From: an uncultured bacterium
GTDB lineage: Bacteria > Bacteroidota > Ignavibacteria > Kapaibacteriales > UBA2268
Direction of reading: 5' to 3'
NCBI GenBank assembly: GCA_937875295.1
Contig: CALLXS010000113.1
Span: forward strand, 1 to 41,489
Length of the DNA: 41,489 nt
Under the pieces are notes generated by a model. The model ran no database searches. It had not been told where the DNA came from and saw only the letters and a list, made by a program, of their open reading frames with translations. Both the position numbers and the translations under genes were made by a program. This document shows positions 9,149-18,942 of this stretch, piece by piece (positions within the stretch are counted from its first letter, which is position 1; every line of letters begins with the position of its first letter).

Positions 9149-9408
9149 TAAAAAGAAAATAGTTAAATATTTTTTCATTAATTAAAATTTTACTAAATTA
9201 CATACTTAATATAATTATTATAAGAAATAATTATAAATCGGTTTTTATATAAAGATAATTAAATAACATAATATCAATTAATTAGAGAAGAAATTATATA
9301 TAAATTTTTACTAAATTTACTACATAATAATATCAATTTACCAAATCTATTCCATAGGAATTGATTTGTACTCTTGTATTGAATTCGAATTATCAATGGT
9401 TAAACAAA

Positions 9409-10545
9409 ATGGCAGAAAAAATTACAAATATATCACCTAATATAAATAATTCCACAAATAATATTATTCTTGAAAATAAAGAAACATGTAATAATTATAA
9501 AAATGAATTTCCTGAAAAAATAACTCTACAAAATAAATCAAAAGATATTCAACATTGCGATCATTATAGCTATTATACTGATAATACACGCGAAATTGAC
9601 AAAAAAAGAGCTGAAGCAACTTCGATTTCTCCAAAATTCGTAGAAGTATTATTTAAATGTAAAAGAAAAAAAATATATCGCAACGACTTAAAACTACCTT
9701 TATCTCCTACTCAGTTCGTAATTGTGGAAATGGAAAACGGCATTGATATTGGTGTCGTAAGTTGTACAGGAAATTGTATAGAAAATAGAGTAAAAAATAA
9801 TAATTGCGATGAACCAACTACTTCCATAGTTAGAATAGCAAATGAAGAAGATATTAATATAGATATTCATAACATTAATGAAGCTGTTGAAATTCTCTCT
9901 AAGGCGAGAAGTTTAATCACTTTATACAAAATTGATATGAAAATCACCGAAGCAGAATGGCAATTCGATCACCAAAGGCTTACTATATATTTCACTGCTC
10001 CGCAAAGAGTCGATTTTAGAGATCTTGTGAAAGAATTAGCTCGCACTTTCCGTACACGAATTGAGCTACGGCAAATAAGCATAAGAGAAGAGGCTAAAAG
10101 ATTAGGTGGTGTGGGTCCTTGCGGTAGAACAATATGTTGCAATTCTCTTTCTTGCGACTTTAATCACATTACATTAGAGCATGCGAAAACACAGCAGCTT
10201 TCAAATAATATAAATAAATTATCTGGATATTGTGGGCGACTTAAATGTTGCTTATTATATGAACATGAGACCTATACAGAAGCTTTTAAAGATTGTCCTC
10301 CGATTGGTTCTTTCGTAGAATTACCAGAAGGTAATGCTAAAATTATTAAAATTGATGCTTTCAAGAATATTGTAAATGTATATTTCCCTGAAAAAAATCA
10401 ATATGCTTCTATTAATAAAGAACTTCTTATAGAGCTTGATAGAGAAGGTAAAGTCCAACGTACTAATGATTCCTGTGCTGCTGTAGTAAGTGATTTAGAT
10501 GATGCTGATATAAATGAACTATTAGAATTAGAAAAAGAATATTAA
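9409..10545 (+). CDS. ricT: PSP1-domain protein of the RicT/YaaT family
   Basis: Cytoplasmic protein of 378 residues from ATG 9409; an upstream in-frame TTG at 9361 would add 16 poorly supported residues. After an Asn-rich N-terminus of about 60 residues comes the PSP1 domain. Its cysteine-rich end is strongly conserved: GGVGPCGRTICC with C238, C243 and C244, then C249, then CGRLKCC with C275, C280 and C281. In Bacillus, RicT joins RicA and RicF in an iron-sulfur complex needed for RNA maturation and developmental phosphorelay; in Bacteroidota the role is largely unknown. It follows holB after about 260 bases, a conserved neighbourhood. Confidence 0.85.
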   Translation: MAEKITNISPNINNSTNNIILENKETCNNYKNEFPEKITLQNKSKDIQHCDHYSYYTDNTREIDKKRAEATSISPKFVEVLFKCKRKKIYRNDLKLPLSPTQFVIVEMENGIDIGVVSCTGNCIENRVKNNNCDEPTTSIVRIANEEDINIDIHNINEAVEILSKARSLITLYKIDMKITEAEWQFDHQRLTIYFTAPQRVDFRDLVKELARTFRTRIELRQISIREEAKRLGGVGPCGRTICCNSLSCDFNHITLEHAKTQQLSNNINKLSGYCGRLKCCLLYEHETYTEAFKDCPPIGSFVELPEGNAKIIKIDAFKNIVNVYFPEKNQYASINKELLIELDREGKVQRTNDSCAAVVSDLDDADINELLELEKEY

Positions 10546-10555
10546 AAAGAGATTT

Positions 10556-11611
10556 TTAAGAATTATTGTCTAATATCTGAAGCTGATTTTCATTATCATA
10601 AGAAAGAAGAAAATCGCGATAAGTATTTAATAAATCTATAATTTCATTTAATTCATTCATTAATACAAGCTTTTGGCGATAAATCGATGCATTATGCAGT
10701 CCCTTTAAATAGCCAGAATAGTGCTTCCTAAATTCATATAATCCTTTAGGAAAGTCATTATATTCAATGGATAATTTTAAGTGTTCGATGCAAGTGTCGA
10801 TTCTTTCGTCAATATTTGGCTTTTCTGTGATTATATTATTATCAATTGCTTGCCTTACTTCCCTAAATAAAAAAGGATAACCAACTACAGCTCTACCAAT
10901 CATAATTCCATCGCAATTAGTTGTTAAAAAAGCTTTGCGAGCGTCGATTGCAGTTTTTATATCGCCATTTAAAATTAATGGTATTGAAATTTTATCTTTT
11001 ACTTTATCGATATAACTCCAATCTGCATTTCCACTCATGCCCATATCACGTGTGCGACAATGCAGAGAAATCATTTTTATGCCTGTAGCTTCTAATTCTG
11101 GTGCAAGTGTATCAATTATTTTAGAATCTGGATTCCAACCAATGCGAGTCTTTAGAGTAACCGGTATTTTCACAGCATCGACCACTGCTTTTGTGATTTC
11201 AATCATTTTTTTGGGAGTTTTAAGTAGGGCTGCTCCAGATAAGTGTTGAACAACTTTTCGCACCCAACATCCGAAATTTAAATCTAAAATATCTACGCCA
11301 GCATTTTCTACAATTTTAGCTGCTTCGCTCATTGCATAAGGATTATTGCCAAAAATTTGTACAGCTATTGGTCGCTCTTCTTCAGTAAATTTCATTTTAT
11401 CGAAAGATTTTTTTGCATCTCGGATTAGAGCTTCTGAAGCAATAAATTCGCTAAATACAATATCAGCACCCATTTTTTTACAAATTATTCTAAAAGGCAA
11501 ATCAGTAATTCCCTCCATTGGAGCAAGAAGAACAGGGTTAAGAATATCATTCCCGGTTAAATTAATTTTTTTATTAATTATGTTTTTATCAATAATATTA
11601 TTATTTTGCAT
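10556..11611 (-). CDS. dus: tRNA-dihydrouridine synthase
   Basis: FMN enzyme reducing specific uridines in the tRNA D loop, cytoplasmic, 351 residues. The TIM-barrel start LAPMEGITDLPFR (29-41) is typical. The catalytic Cys115 lies in DLNFGCWVRKVV, LKTRIGW carries the lysine/arginine pair, LHCRTRDMGMSG supplies the phosphate/His motif, and NGDI and GIMIGRA complete the FMN site. Most Dus proteins have GCP at the catalytic loop; here the residue after Cys is Trp116. The protein resembles the DusB branch, but subfamily and target position cannot be fixed by eye. Its 3' end lies 10 bases from the convergent ricT gene. Confidence 0.93.
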   Translation of the reverse strand: MQNNNIIDKNIINKKINLTGNDILNPVLLAPMEGITDLPFRIICKKMGADIVFSEFIASEALIRDAKKSFDKMKFTEEERPIAVQIFGNNPYAMSEAAKIVENAGVDILDLNFGCWVRKVVQHLSGAALLKTPKKMIEITKAVVDAVKIPVTLKTRIGWNPDSKIIDTLAPELEATGIKMISLHCRTRDMGMSGNADWSYIDKVKDKISIPLILNGDIKTAIDARKAFLTTNCDGIMIGRAVVGYPFLFREVRQAIDNNIITEKPNIDERIDTCIEHLKLSIEYNDFPKGLYEFRKHYSGYLKGLHNASIYRQKLVLMNELNEIIDLLNTYRDFLLSYDNENQLQILDNNS

Positions 11612-11639
11612 TTATGAAAATGTAAATATTTTAAATTTG
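11605..11639 (+). promoter_or_regulatory. candidate promoter TTTG-N23-TAAATTTG
   Basis: TTTG at 11605-11608 and TAAATTTG at 11632-11639 match the Bacteroidota -33/-7 pattern with a 23-base spacer. They lie 73 bases before the ATG at 11713, and the -33 part overlaps the 5' end of the divergent dus gene. Confidence 0.35.
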
Positions 11640-11712
11640 TAATAAAATGGAATACGAAAATAAAAAAAACATTTTATTATAATTCAAATATTTAAAAATA
11701 TTGCAATTAATC

Positions 11713-12300
11713 ATGGAAAAAATAAACATAGAAAATATCGAAAAATTAATTATTAATGACTGTCTTGAGCTTCAGAATGAGCATTTAAAAATGATGGATA
11801 TCGAGACCGCAGAATTAATTAAAAAGAAGCATAGAGGGCAATTAATGGTAAAACTCAATCCCGACGAAATTCTATTTTTCGAGTGGTTAAAGGAAAATGA
11901 TTTTGCAGTTTGGAATGATTTATGGGAAGATACTTTAAGCGATAATTATATAATTTCTATAGATTTTCTGCCATATTTGATAAAATATAAAAATGGATTT
12001 CCGATTTGCGATTTGCTCAATAATGATAATTATTATTTTGTACCCATACATTTAAAAGGTGCAGAAATAGAGATGCTTTCTGATACTTTGCAAATAAGAT
12101 TAAAAAATAAAGAATCACTTACTCCAGCTCAATTATTATTGATTGAAATTTCTCTGCATCCAATTGATATTTGGCATTTTGCTTTTAGGCATAAATTACC
12201 TATAGAAACTGTGAAAATTGCCGTTCATCAATTGGTAGAAGATGGTTCAATAGTTCATTTTACAGATGCTGAGCATCTTGCAAATTTTATTGATGTGTAA
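11713..12300 (+). CDS. hypothetical protein
   Basis: A 195-residue soluble protein from ATG 11713; an in-frame TTG at 11701 would add four residues. I do not recognise a family. It has no signal peptide or membrane segment. It is rich in Leu, Ile, Glu and Asp, with aromatic clusters (WLKENDFAVWNDLWED). The last third has a helix-turn-helix-like rhythm (LPIETVKIAVHQLVEDGSIV) that could be a winged helix, but this is a weak impression. It precedes the large glycosyltransferase by 112 bases on the same strand, with a possible weak hairpin between. Confidence 0.6.
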   Translation: MEKINIENIEKLIINDCLELQNEHLKMMDIETAELIKKKHRGQLMVKLNPDEILFFEWLKENDFAVWNDLWEDTLSDNYIISIDFLPYLIKYKNGFPICDLLNNDNYYFVPIHLKGAEIEMLSDTLQIRLKNKESLTPAQLLLIEISLHPIDIWHFAFRHKLPIETVKIAVHQLVEDGSIVHFTDAEHLANFIDV

Positions 12301-12327
12301 TTATTAATTAAATGTAATTTTAATATT

Positions 12328-12352
12328 TTATTGGCAACTTTATTGCTAATAA
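12328..12352 (+). terminator. hairpin after the hypothetical gene, possible weak terminator
   Basis: TTATTGGCAA (12328-12337) pairs with TTGCTAATAA (12343-12352) around the loop CTTTA, with one G-U pair. What follows is AT-rich but not a clean T run. Confidence 0.3.
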
Positions 12353-12412
12353 TTATAAAGTAATTACGTTTTATATATTATATTAAATTAAAACTGTGAA
12401 TAATAAGAAATA

Positions 12413-15400
12413 ATGAATAATTTCTTAATAGTTATAAATAAGGATAATCTTGTCAAAAGTAATACCTTGATTAATTCCCTTTTGCGCCAAACACAAGAGG
12501 AAGTGTGTATTTATTCAATATTTTTAGATGAAATTAGCCGGTTACTATTAAGCAAATTACAGCAAAAGAATGTAAAGTTTATACCTATTCATAAAGTTGA
12601 GAATAAATTTAAAGGTATAAATTTATCTTATTCTAATAGTAATTATTTTGAAATATACCCCTTTGCCCTCCAATACTTATTCGAAGAAACAAAAATAAAT
12701 GATGTAATTATTCTATCAGAATCACTTTATTTCTTTGATAATCCTAAGAATATTTTCGATGTGCTAAATAATTCAAATGAAAGCTGTAGCATTACTCATT
12801 TAGGTAATATATTGCTGACTAAAATCATTAGCAATGAAAAAATATTAAAAAAATACCTTAATAAAGAAATTAATAATACACCAAATCATAAGAATATATA
12901 TGAAAATAGTATTATAAATAATGTTAATAAAAAGATTGAAATAAATATTTTCAACTCAATAAATGATATATTCTTATATAACTTTAGTGATTTAGAATTT
13001 TTAACTCAATTTATTGTTTTTCCAAGTTATAAAGAAAATAAATTACTAAGCGATTACGAAGCAAAAGAAATATTTTCTCCTTATATAGACCAATTATATA
13101 TTAGTATAGCAGAAATTAGGAATTTCTTAAGTGATTTTTCTGAAGGATTATTTAATGATTTAGATGTTGCTGAAGATCAATCATTTATAGCTGTATCATC
13201 AGTTATTGGTGATATTGATTCAGAATATTTAAATTTAAGCAAAGAACCGCTAAATGATTTCTTATATTATTTCAAACCAATTAAAGAAGAAATAGATGAT
13301 AATTATGACTATATCATCGAAGAAAATCAAGATGATGCTATAATTCAGGAGTTTGTAATTGAAGATACTACTGAAGAAGCTCAAAAATTTAATTACAAAA
13401 TTAATCATCAATCGAAAGATTATAATATGGCAGACCCAATCAGTTTTGAAGTAAAATTTGATGATTTTACTAAATCAGATTCTACAAATGTGGATCAAAA
13501 TAGGATAGATTCTCAAATTGAAAACTTAAATATCAAATTACATAATGAAAATACAATTAAAGCTGAAGAATTAAAGAATAAACAAAATAATTCTTCTGAT
13601 GAAAATAAATTCGATGATAATTCCGAGCTTGAAGAAAGCAATGAAGAATATTTGTTAGATTTATTGAGAAATAATAAATTTGAAATTGTAAATTTCGATA
13701 TAGATGATAATAATCAGTTGCCATATTATGATTTAAATCTTTCTATAAGAATCAAACGTTCTGAAACAATTGATAATCAATCTCACCAATCTGAGACTAT
13801 TGAAGATAAGAATCCTATATCAGATTTTCAATTAAACGAAGATCCACGATTATTTGATTATACACCAGCAAAAAATCCTCAAGCAAATATTGTGTGGGAA
13901 GGTACTCAATTTGTATATCATTCCCTAGCTTTAATTAATAGAGAAATATCAAATAATATAATTGATAGCAATGCTGCAGAGCTTACAATAGTTCCTTATG
14001 AAGATGATAAATTTTTTGATTTTGAAAATCCAAAATATTTGCAATTAGCTCAGCACGACATACGCTATAAAAATTTCGACTCGATAAATGAGCTAACTAA
14101 GACATTACCCTATGTGTGGGTACGTCATCAATGGCCCCCAAAAGATGAAGTTCCAAAAGGAGCTAAATGGGTCATTATGCAACCTTGGGAATTTAGTTTA
14201 CTACCAAAAAAATTCGTAGAAATTTTTAAGCAAGCAAATGAAATTTGGACACCGTCTAATTTTTGCAGAAAAGCTTTTATTGCTTCGGGCTTGGATTATA
14301 ATAAAGTACAGGTTATTCCAAATGGCATTGACCCGGAAATATTTACTCCATTTGGGGATAAATTACCGGTTAATACTTTTAAAAAATTCAAATTCCTATT
14401 TATTGGCGGTACAATTTACCGTAAAGGAATTGATGTATTATTAGAAGCATATTTAAAAGCCTTCACATCAGATGATGATGTTTGCTTGATTATTAAGGAT
14501 ATGGGAGGAGAATCATTTTATAATGGTCAAACAGCTAAGGAAAGAATTCAAGAAATTCAAAATAATCCTAATGCTCCGGAAATTGTTTATATTGATGATT
14601 ATTTGACAGAATCTGAAATCTGTGAATTATATCGCTCGGCAGATGTATTTGTGAGTCCATATAGAGGCGAAGGTTTCTCTTTACCTACTCTTGAAGCTAT
14701 GGCTTCAGGGCTTCCGGTAATTGTTACGAAAAATGGTGCTACTGATGATTTTGTGGACGAGACTGTCGGATGGCAGATTAATTCAAGTATGGTCTCTATA
14801 GGTAGAACAATGGATAAATATGAAATGGTAGGAGAAACTGAATTACTCGAACCTAATAATGAAGAATTAGCTGAGACTTTAAGATTTGTAGCGACTAATC
14901 CTAAATATAATTTTAGTAAAGGTGTATATGCTGCATTAAGAGCCCGCGAAATATGGACTTGGAGGCGTTCTACTATTAAAATGTTTAGTCGTCTTGATGT
15001 ATTACTAAATACAAAAATGGCTATCGAAGCTGAAAATAATATACCCGTATATAATGATTCTTCTTTAGATTTCGCAAGAGGAATGCAAAAATTCGATGAA
15101 AATGATAAAGATGAAGCATTTAGAATTTGGGATTCAATAATTGATAAATTAGATTTACCGGAGAAATATAAATTACACATTTATCATATTAAAGCTTATA
15201 ATTATATTGTCGAAGAAAAATTTGATGATGCTATTAATTTATTAGATGAAGCTGTAAGAAATATTATCGAACATCCTGATAATAATTATTTAAGGGCATT
15301 AATTTATGCAAAACAAGGGAAATACGAAGAAGTATATGAAATACTTACAAATTTATATGATAGCTGGATTTATGTAAAATCTGACTCTACTCTTGGGCTT

Positions 15401-15643
15401 ACTCTCGATGATTTGATGGTCCTCAATGCTGATACTGCTTTGATGCAAGAAGATAATGATTCTGCACTAGAACTATATACACAAGCCTTGAAATATAATA
15501 ATGAAAACCCTTATGCTTGCTATGGTTCTGCATTATGCTTAAAGCAATTAGGTGATAACGAAGGAGCAAAAAATATGTTCGAATGGGCTTTAAAACTGAA
15601 TCCAGATTTCAATGAAGCAAAAATTGAATTAGATAAATTATAG
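12413..15643 (+). CDS. chimeric glycosyltransferase: degenerate GT-A-like domain, acidic linker, GT4 domain, TPR tail
   Basis: A 1076-residue cytoplasmic or peripheral protein. Residues 1-about 250 resemble a GT-A nucleotide-sugar fold: a strand with FLDE, then NYFEIYPFALQYLFEE, then VIILSESLYFFDNP. In related proteins the last segment carries DxD; here it is S102-E-S104, so metal binding is probably lost. Residues about 255-485 are an Asp/Glu/Asn-rich linker of low complexity. From about 491 a GT-B family-4 glycosyltransferase follows. It shows the acceptor half (ANIVWEGTQF), VIPNGIDPEIFTPF, GGTIYRKGIDVLLEAY and the E-x7-E motif EGFSLPTLE with E753 and E761. Residues about 885-1076 are TPR-like repeats. 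A role in glycan, LPS-like or protein glycosylation is inferred; acceptor unknown. Confidence 0.85.
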   Translation: MNNFLIVINKDNLVKSNTLINSLLRQTQEEVCIYSIFLDEISRLLLSKLQQKNVKFIPIHKVENKFKGINLSYSNSNYFEIYPFALQYLFEETKINDVIILSESLYFFDNPKNIFDVLNNSNESCSITHLGNILLTKIISNEKILKKYLNKEINNTPNHKNIYENSIINNVNKKIEINIFNSINDIFLYNFSDLEFLTQFIVFPSYKENKLLSDYEAKEIFSPYIDQLYISIAEIRNFLSDFSEGLFNDLDVAEDQSFIAVSSVIGDIDSEYLNLSKEPLNDFLYYFKPIKEEIDDNYDYIIEENQDDAIIQEFVIEDTTEEAQKFNYKINHQSKDYNMADPISFEVKFDDFTKSDSTNVDQNRIDSQIENLNIKLHNENTIKAEELKNKQNNSSDENKFDDNSELEESNEEYLLDLLRNNKFEIVNFDIDDNNQLPYYDLNLSIRIKRSETIDNQSHQSETIEDKNPISDFQLNEDPRLFDYTPAKNPQANIVWEGTQFVYHSLALINREISNNIIDSNAAELTIVPYEDDKFFDFENPKYLQLAQHDIRYKNFDSINELTKTLPYVWVRHQWPPKDEVPKGAKWVIMQPWEFSLLPKKFVEIFKQANEIWTPSNFCRKAFIASGLDYNKVQVIPNGIDPEIFTPFGDKLPVNTFKKFKFLFIGGTIYRKGIDVLLEAYLKAFTSDDDVCLIIKDMGGESFYNGQTAKERIQEIQNNPNAPEIVYIDDYLTESEICELYRSADVFVSPYRGEGFSLPTLEAMASGLPVIVTKNGATDDFVDETVGWQINSSMVSIGRTMDKYEMVGETELLEPNNEELAETLRFVATNPKYNFSKGVYAALRAREIWTWRRSTIKMFSRLDVLLNTKMAIEAENNIPVYNDSSLDFARGMQKFDENDKDEAFRIWDSIIDKLDLPEKYKLHIYHIKAYNYIVEEKFDDAINLLDEAVRNIIEHPDNNYLRALIYAKQGKYEEVYEILTNLYDSWIYVKSDSTLGLTLDDLMVLNADTALMQEDNDSALELYTQALKYNNENPYACYGSALCLKQLGDNEGAKNMFEWALKLNPDFNEAKIELDKL

Positions 15644-15670
15644 AAAAAATAAATATAAAATATTTCAATA

Positions 15671-15710
15671 AAGCTATCAACATTTAGGGTAAACCAAAAG
15701 TTGATAGCTT
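15671..15710. terminator. bidirectional terminator between the glycosyltransferase and the DUF4249 gene
   Basis: AAGCTATCAAC (15671-15681) pairs perfectly with GTTGATAGCTT (15700-15710), loop of 18 bases. ATTTTAT follows on the plus side and TTTATTG on the minus side. It lies between convergent genes. Confidence 0.65.
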
Positions 15711-15721
15711 ATTTTATAACT

Positions 15722-16594
15722 TTAAGGTTGATTTTTTAATATAAATACAGTATCGCTTACTACAGAAGCTGAACCAAAACAACCTTTACCACCTTTTACT
15801 GAACTTAATCTATTGTCATGCATAGGAAAATAGTAAGAAAACATACTCCATTGCACCATATTTATATCTATTGCATAAATACTTACAAAATGCTTTCCGA
15901 ACCAACGGAACGCATTCCAAACTACAGGAGTACTATTAGATGGCATCAATGTAGAAAATGATATCTCAGTCGTTTTTCTATCTGAATGCTCAGCACCTCG
16001 ATTTAATAGTACGTATGTGCGACGATTTAACTCATTTGTTGCTGGCGATAAGTACTTACCATAATTCAAAGTATCTAAGCACATAATATTGATTGTATAG
16101 TAATTAATATTAGGAACAGGATTCCATGCAATTGAATCAGTAGATTTTTGGTTTAATGTATCAAATGGAAATTGCAAGATTTTAGGCATATCGGTTATCA
16201 TTTCTATTCTACCGGGAGTAACTGTATTTCCAGTAATCACTTGACCATTTTCAAGCTTTATTTCAATTGAATATTTGTTATTTGGTTTTACTAAATAAGT
16301 AGTATCAGGATAGTAATACCCATTTTGTTCCTTGTAGTTGTATTGAAGTGGGAAAGATTGGTTGTCGCTATCACTATAAATTACTATATTAGCATTTTTT
16401 ATCAAATAATTATTTTCGTCGTATTTTTGAAATAATGGTTGAGAATTTAATATCCTAATTTCTGAAATTGGTTTGTCAACAATTAAATATGCTTCTACGA
16501 TAGCTTCTGGTTTATAGTCTTGAATAGCGCTATCTTCGCAAGAAGTTAAAAATATTACAATTAAAGAAATTACAATTATATATATTTTATTCAT
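15722..16594 (-). CDS. DUF4249-type outer-membrane lipoprotein
   Basis: A 290-residue exported lipoprotein. The signal peptide ends in FLTSC with Cys19 as the lipid anchor. The next residues, IVEAYLIVDKPISEIRI, followed by ANIVIYSDSD and the beta-rich YSIEIKLENGQVITGNT, fit the DUF4249 family. These proteins are commonly encoded directly downstream of TonB-dependent receptors in Bacteroidota and are thought to work with them at the surface. Here the gene starts 38 bases after the receptor stop codon, so one transcript is likely. The ligand is unknown. It is shorter than many DUF4249 proteins, but no break is seen. Confidence 0.75.
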   Translation of the reverse strand: MNKIYIIVISLIVIFLTSCEDSAIQDYKPEAIVEAYLIVDKPISEIRILNSQPLFQKYDENNYLIKNANIVIYSDSDNQSFPLQYNYKEQNGYYYPDTTYLVKPNNKYSIEIKLENGQVITGNTVTPGRIEMITDMPKILQFPFDTLNQKSTDSIAWNPVPNINYYTINIMCLDTLNYGKYLSPATNELNRRTYVLLNRGAEHSDRKTTEISFSTLMPSNSTPVVWNAFRWFGKHFVSIYAIDINMVQWSMFSYYFPMHDNRLSSVKGGKGCFGSASVVSDTVFILKNQP

Positions 16595-16632
16595 AATATG
16601 TTCTGATTAAATTTGTAAGTGATTTAAATTAA

Positions 16633-18942
16633 TTAGAATTTAACTTCAAATGAAATTGAAGGAATAATTGGTAGTAATCTAATATCAATGACAGACGATT
16701 CATCTGTCATTAATGCTCTTGTGTCATATGATCTAAACCATAAATCTCGGCGATTATATACATTATAAATATCAATAGAAGTTCTGGCATCTAATCCAAA
16801 GAATTTATGATTATATCCGGTATTTATATTTAATTGATGCGATTCTGGCATTCTCAAGCCGTATAAATCTGAAGGAATTATTTTCCCTGTGCCATAATTT
16901 TGTCCTGGCATTTTTGAGATAAATCTAGAAGTTGCACCTGTGAAGGATTGTCCGGTTTGGAATACAAAATTCAATCCAACATCCCAACTTTTTGAGATCT
17001 GATATTGCATCACGAGTTTCAAGTCGTGAGTTCTATCATATTTAGGGTGAAATGTCTTTCCGTTATTAATATTTGGGAATTTAGCATTTATAATACCAAA
17101 AGCATATCCGAACCAACCGGTCAGCTTTCCATATTGTTTTTGCAAGAAAAATTCAAATCCATAAGATTTAGCATCGCCTATTTCAAACACATCTTTGATT
17201 TCATTAAGTGCTAAAGTAGTTTGATTTAAGATTCCGACATTATACATGTCTTTATAATACACATCAAATGCTACTTGATAATCATCAAATATTTGACTTT
17301 CTACAGAAGCGATATAGTGAATGGATTTTTGCACCGGAACAGATTTATCTGTAGTAAGCCAAGTATCAAAGAAAGAAAAATCTTGTAACGAAGCTAATCT
17401 AAGAGATTGATGAAAAATGCCCCAAGATAATTTTGCAAAAGAATATTCACCAAATTGATAACGAAGAGCAATGCGAGGGTCTATTAAAAACTTATCACTT
17501 AGCAACCAATAGTAGAGTCTAAGCCCAGTTTGTACTGAAAAAAGATCAGTAGCTTGCCAATTCCATTGGCTAAAAATTGCTTCATTTAAATCTTCCATAG
17601 CTAAATTTACGCTTGTACCGGTTGTACTTGTTTTATTAGTATCAGCTTGATTATCGCCTACTTTTAGCAAGTATTTAAATTTAAAATAGTTTAATTCATT
17701 CCCAAATATAGCAGTTAAATTATCGCTAATGAACCATTCAAAGTTTATTTTGCTCGTATAATCTTCGATTGAGTTTTTAAAAACTTCTTTTAATCCGGAC
17801 ATATCTACATTAAAATCATTATTATATTGGCTGTATGAGAATAAAATATTTGAAAATAAATCATTATTCCAGATCCTATTCCACCTAGCAGACACTAATT
17901 TGTTGCTTAAATACATACCCATATTCATACCTGTATTGCTAAAGTCAAAATTATCCTTGCTATAAAATCCACTTAAATATAATTTATCATCATCTCCAAT
18001 ATCCTGAGATAATTTAGCATTTATATCGTAGAAATTAAAATCTGGTATAGGATTAGTTGGGTCTTCTGAAAGGAACGATTTCACTAATTCTAAATAAGTA
18101 GTTCTTCCGCTAATCATAAAAGAACCATTTAAGACTGGCACTTGTAAAGATAATCTAGAAGAAATAAGACCTATTGAAGCAAGCCCTTCAAAATTTTCGC
18201 GATTGCCATCTTTCTGTGTCATATTTAATACAGCAGAAAGTCTATTGCCGTATTGAGTAGGATATCCACCTTTAATTAATTCCACATCTTTAATAGCGTC
18301 AGTATTAAAAGTAGAGATAAATCCAAACAAATGGCTTGGATTATATACTGTAACACCATCTAATAAAACTAAATTTTGGTCTGGAGAACCCCCTCTTACA
18401 AACAATCCACTTGAAATTTGAGACGAAGTTAGAATCCCCGGTAACATTTGAAGTGATCGAAATACATCTGACTCGCCTCCGATTTTAATATCTTTAATTG
18501 TTGCAATAGGCACATTAATTTTGCTAATAGAAATTTCTCTTTTATCTTCAATTCTATTAGCTGTAACGACAACTTTCTCTGAAATTGTTTCTGATGGCTC
18601 AAGCTCAACATTTAATCGAAGTTGTTCATTTCTTTTAATTGATATAGTTTTCTTATAATCAGAAAATCCAACATAACTAATCGAGACTTCATATTCTCCA
18701 GAGGAAAGCTTATTAATGGAATAAAAGCCACTTTTATTAGTAACAGCTCCTCTTTTTTGAGAAATAATTTGCACTGTTGCTCCAATTAAAGTCTCTCCGT
18801 TAGATTTGTCTTTTACGTATCCAGAGATTGAAGAAGTGCTATTAGATGATTGTGTTTCTAATGCAAAACCTAAAGAAGCTGAGAATAAGAGTTGCACAAA
18901 AAACATCAATATTAGAAATTTTAATGAGTATTTATTTTTCAA
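16633..18942 (-). CDS. TonB-dependent outer-membrane receptor
   Basis: A 769-residue outer-membrane protein. A signal peptide (about 1-28) is followed by a carboxypeptidase-regulatory-like beta domain (about 38-120: SISGYVKDKSNGETLIGATV, then GEYEVSISYVGF). The plug domain (about 130-240) shows GLFVRGGSPDQNLVLLDGV and VELIKGGYPTQYGNRLSAV, both typical of TonB receptors. The remainder is a beta barrel of alternating polar/aromatic strands ending in SISFEVKF with a terminal Phe, the usual outer-membrane assembly signal. It is not SusC-like, and no SusD gene follows; the partner is the DUF4249 lipoprotein. Substrate unknown. The 184-base gap to the divergent SseB-like gene holds its promoter. 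Confidence 0.92.
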   Translation of the reverse strand: MKNKYSLKFLILMFFVQLLFSASLGFALETQSSNSTSSISGYVKDKSNGETLIGATVQIISQKRGAVTNKSGFYSINKLSSGEYEVSISYVGFSDYKKTISIKRNEQLRLNVELEPSETISEKVVVTANRIEDKREISISKINVPIATIKDIKIGGESDVFRSLQMLPGILTSSQISSGLFVRGGSPDQNLVLLDGVTVYNPSHLFGFISTFNTDAIKDVELIKGGYPTQYGNRLSAVLNMTQKDGNRENFEGLASIGLISSRLSLQVPVLNGSFMISGRTTYLELVKSFLSEDPTNPIPDFNFYDINAKLSQDIGDDDKLYLSGFYSKDNFDFSNTGMNMGMYLSNKLVSARWNRIWNNDLFSNILFSYSQYNNDFNVDMSGLKEVFKNSIEDYTSKINFEWFISDNLTAIFGNELNYFKFKYLLKVGDNQADTNKTSTTGTSVNLAMEDLNEAIFSQWNWQATDLFSVQTGLRLYYWLLSDKFLIDPRIALRYQFGEYSFAKLSWGIFHQSLRLASLQDFSFFDTWLTTDKSVPVQKSIHYIASVESQIFDDYQVAFDVYYKDMYNVGILNQTTLALNEIKDVFEIGDAKSYGFEFFLQKQYGKLTGWFGYAFGIINAKFPNINNGKTFHPKYDRTHDLKLVMQYQISKSWDVGLNFVFQTGQSFTGATSRFISKMPGQNYGTGKIIPSDLYGLRMPESHQLNINTGYNHKFFGLDARTSIDIYNVYNRRDLWFRSYDTRALMTDESSVIDIRLLPIIPSISFEVKF

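Noticed and set aside
9361..9408. TTG start for the RicT-like gene
   Set aside because: The extra 16 residues look like untranslated leader, and the ATG at 9409 begins a normal N-terminus.
14599..15180. Open frame of 193 codons on the minus strand inside the glycosyltransferase gene
   Set aside because: It lies antisense to the conserved GT4 donor domain, has no recognisable domain, and is explained by codon bias of the real gene.
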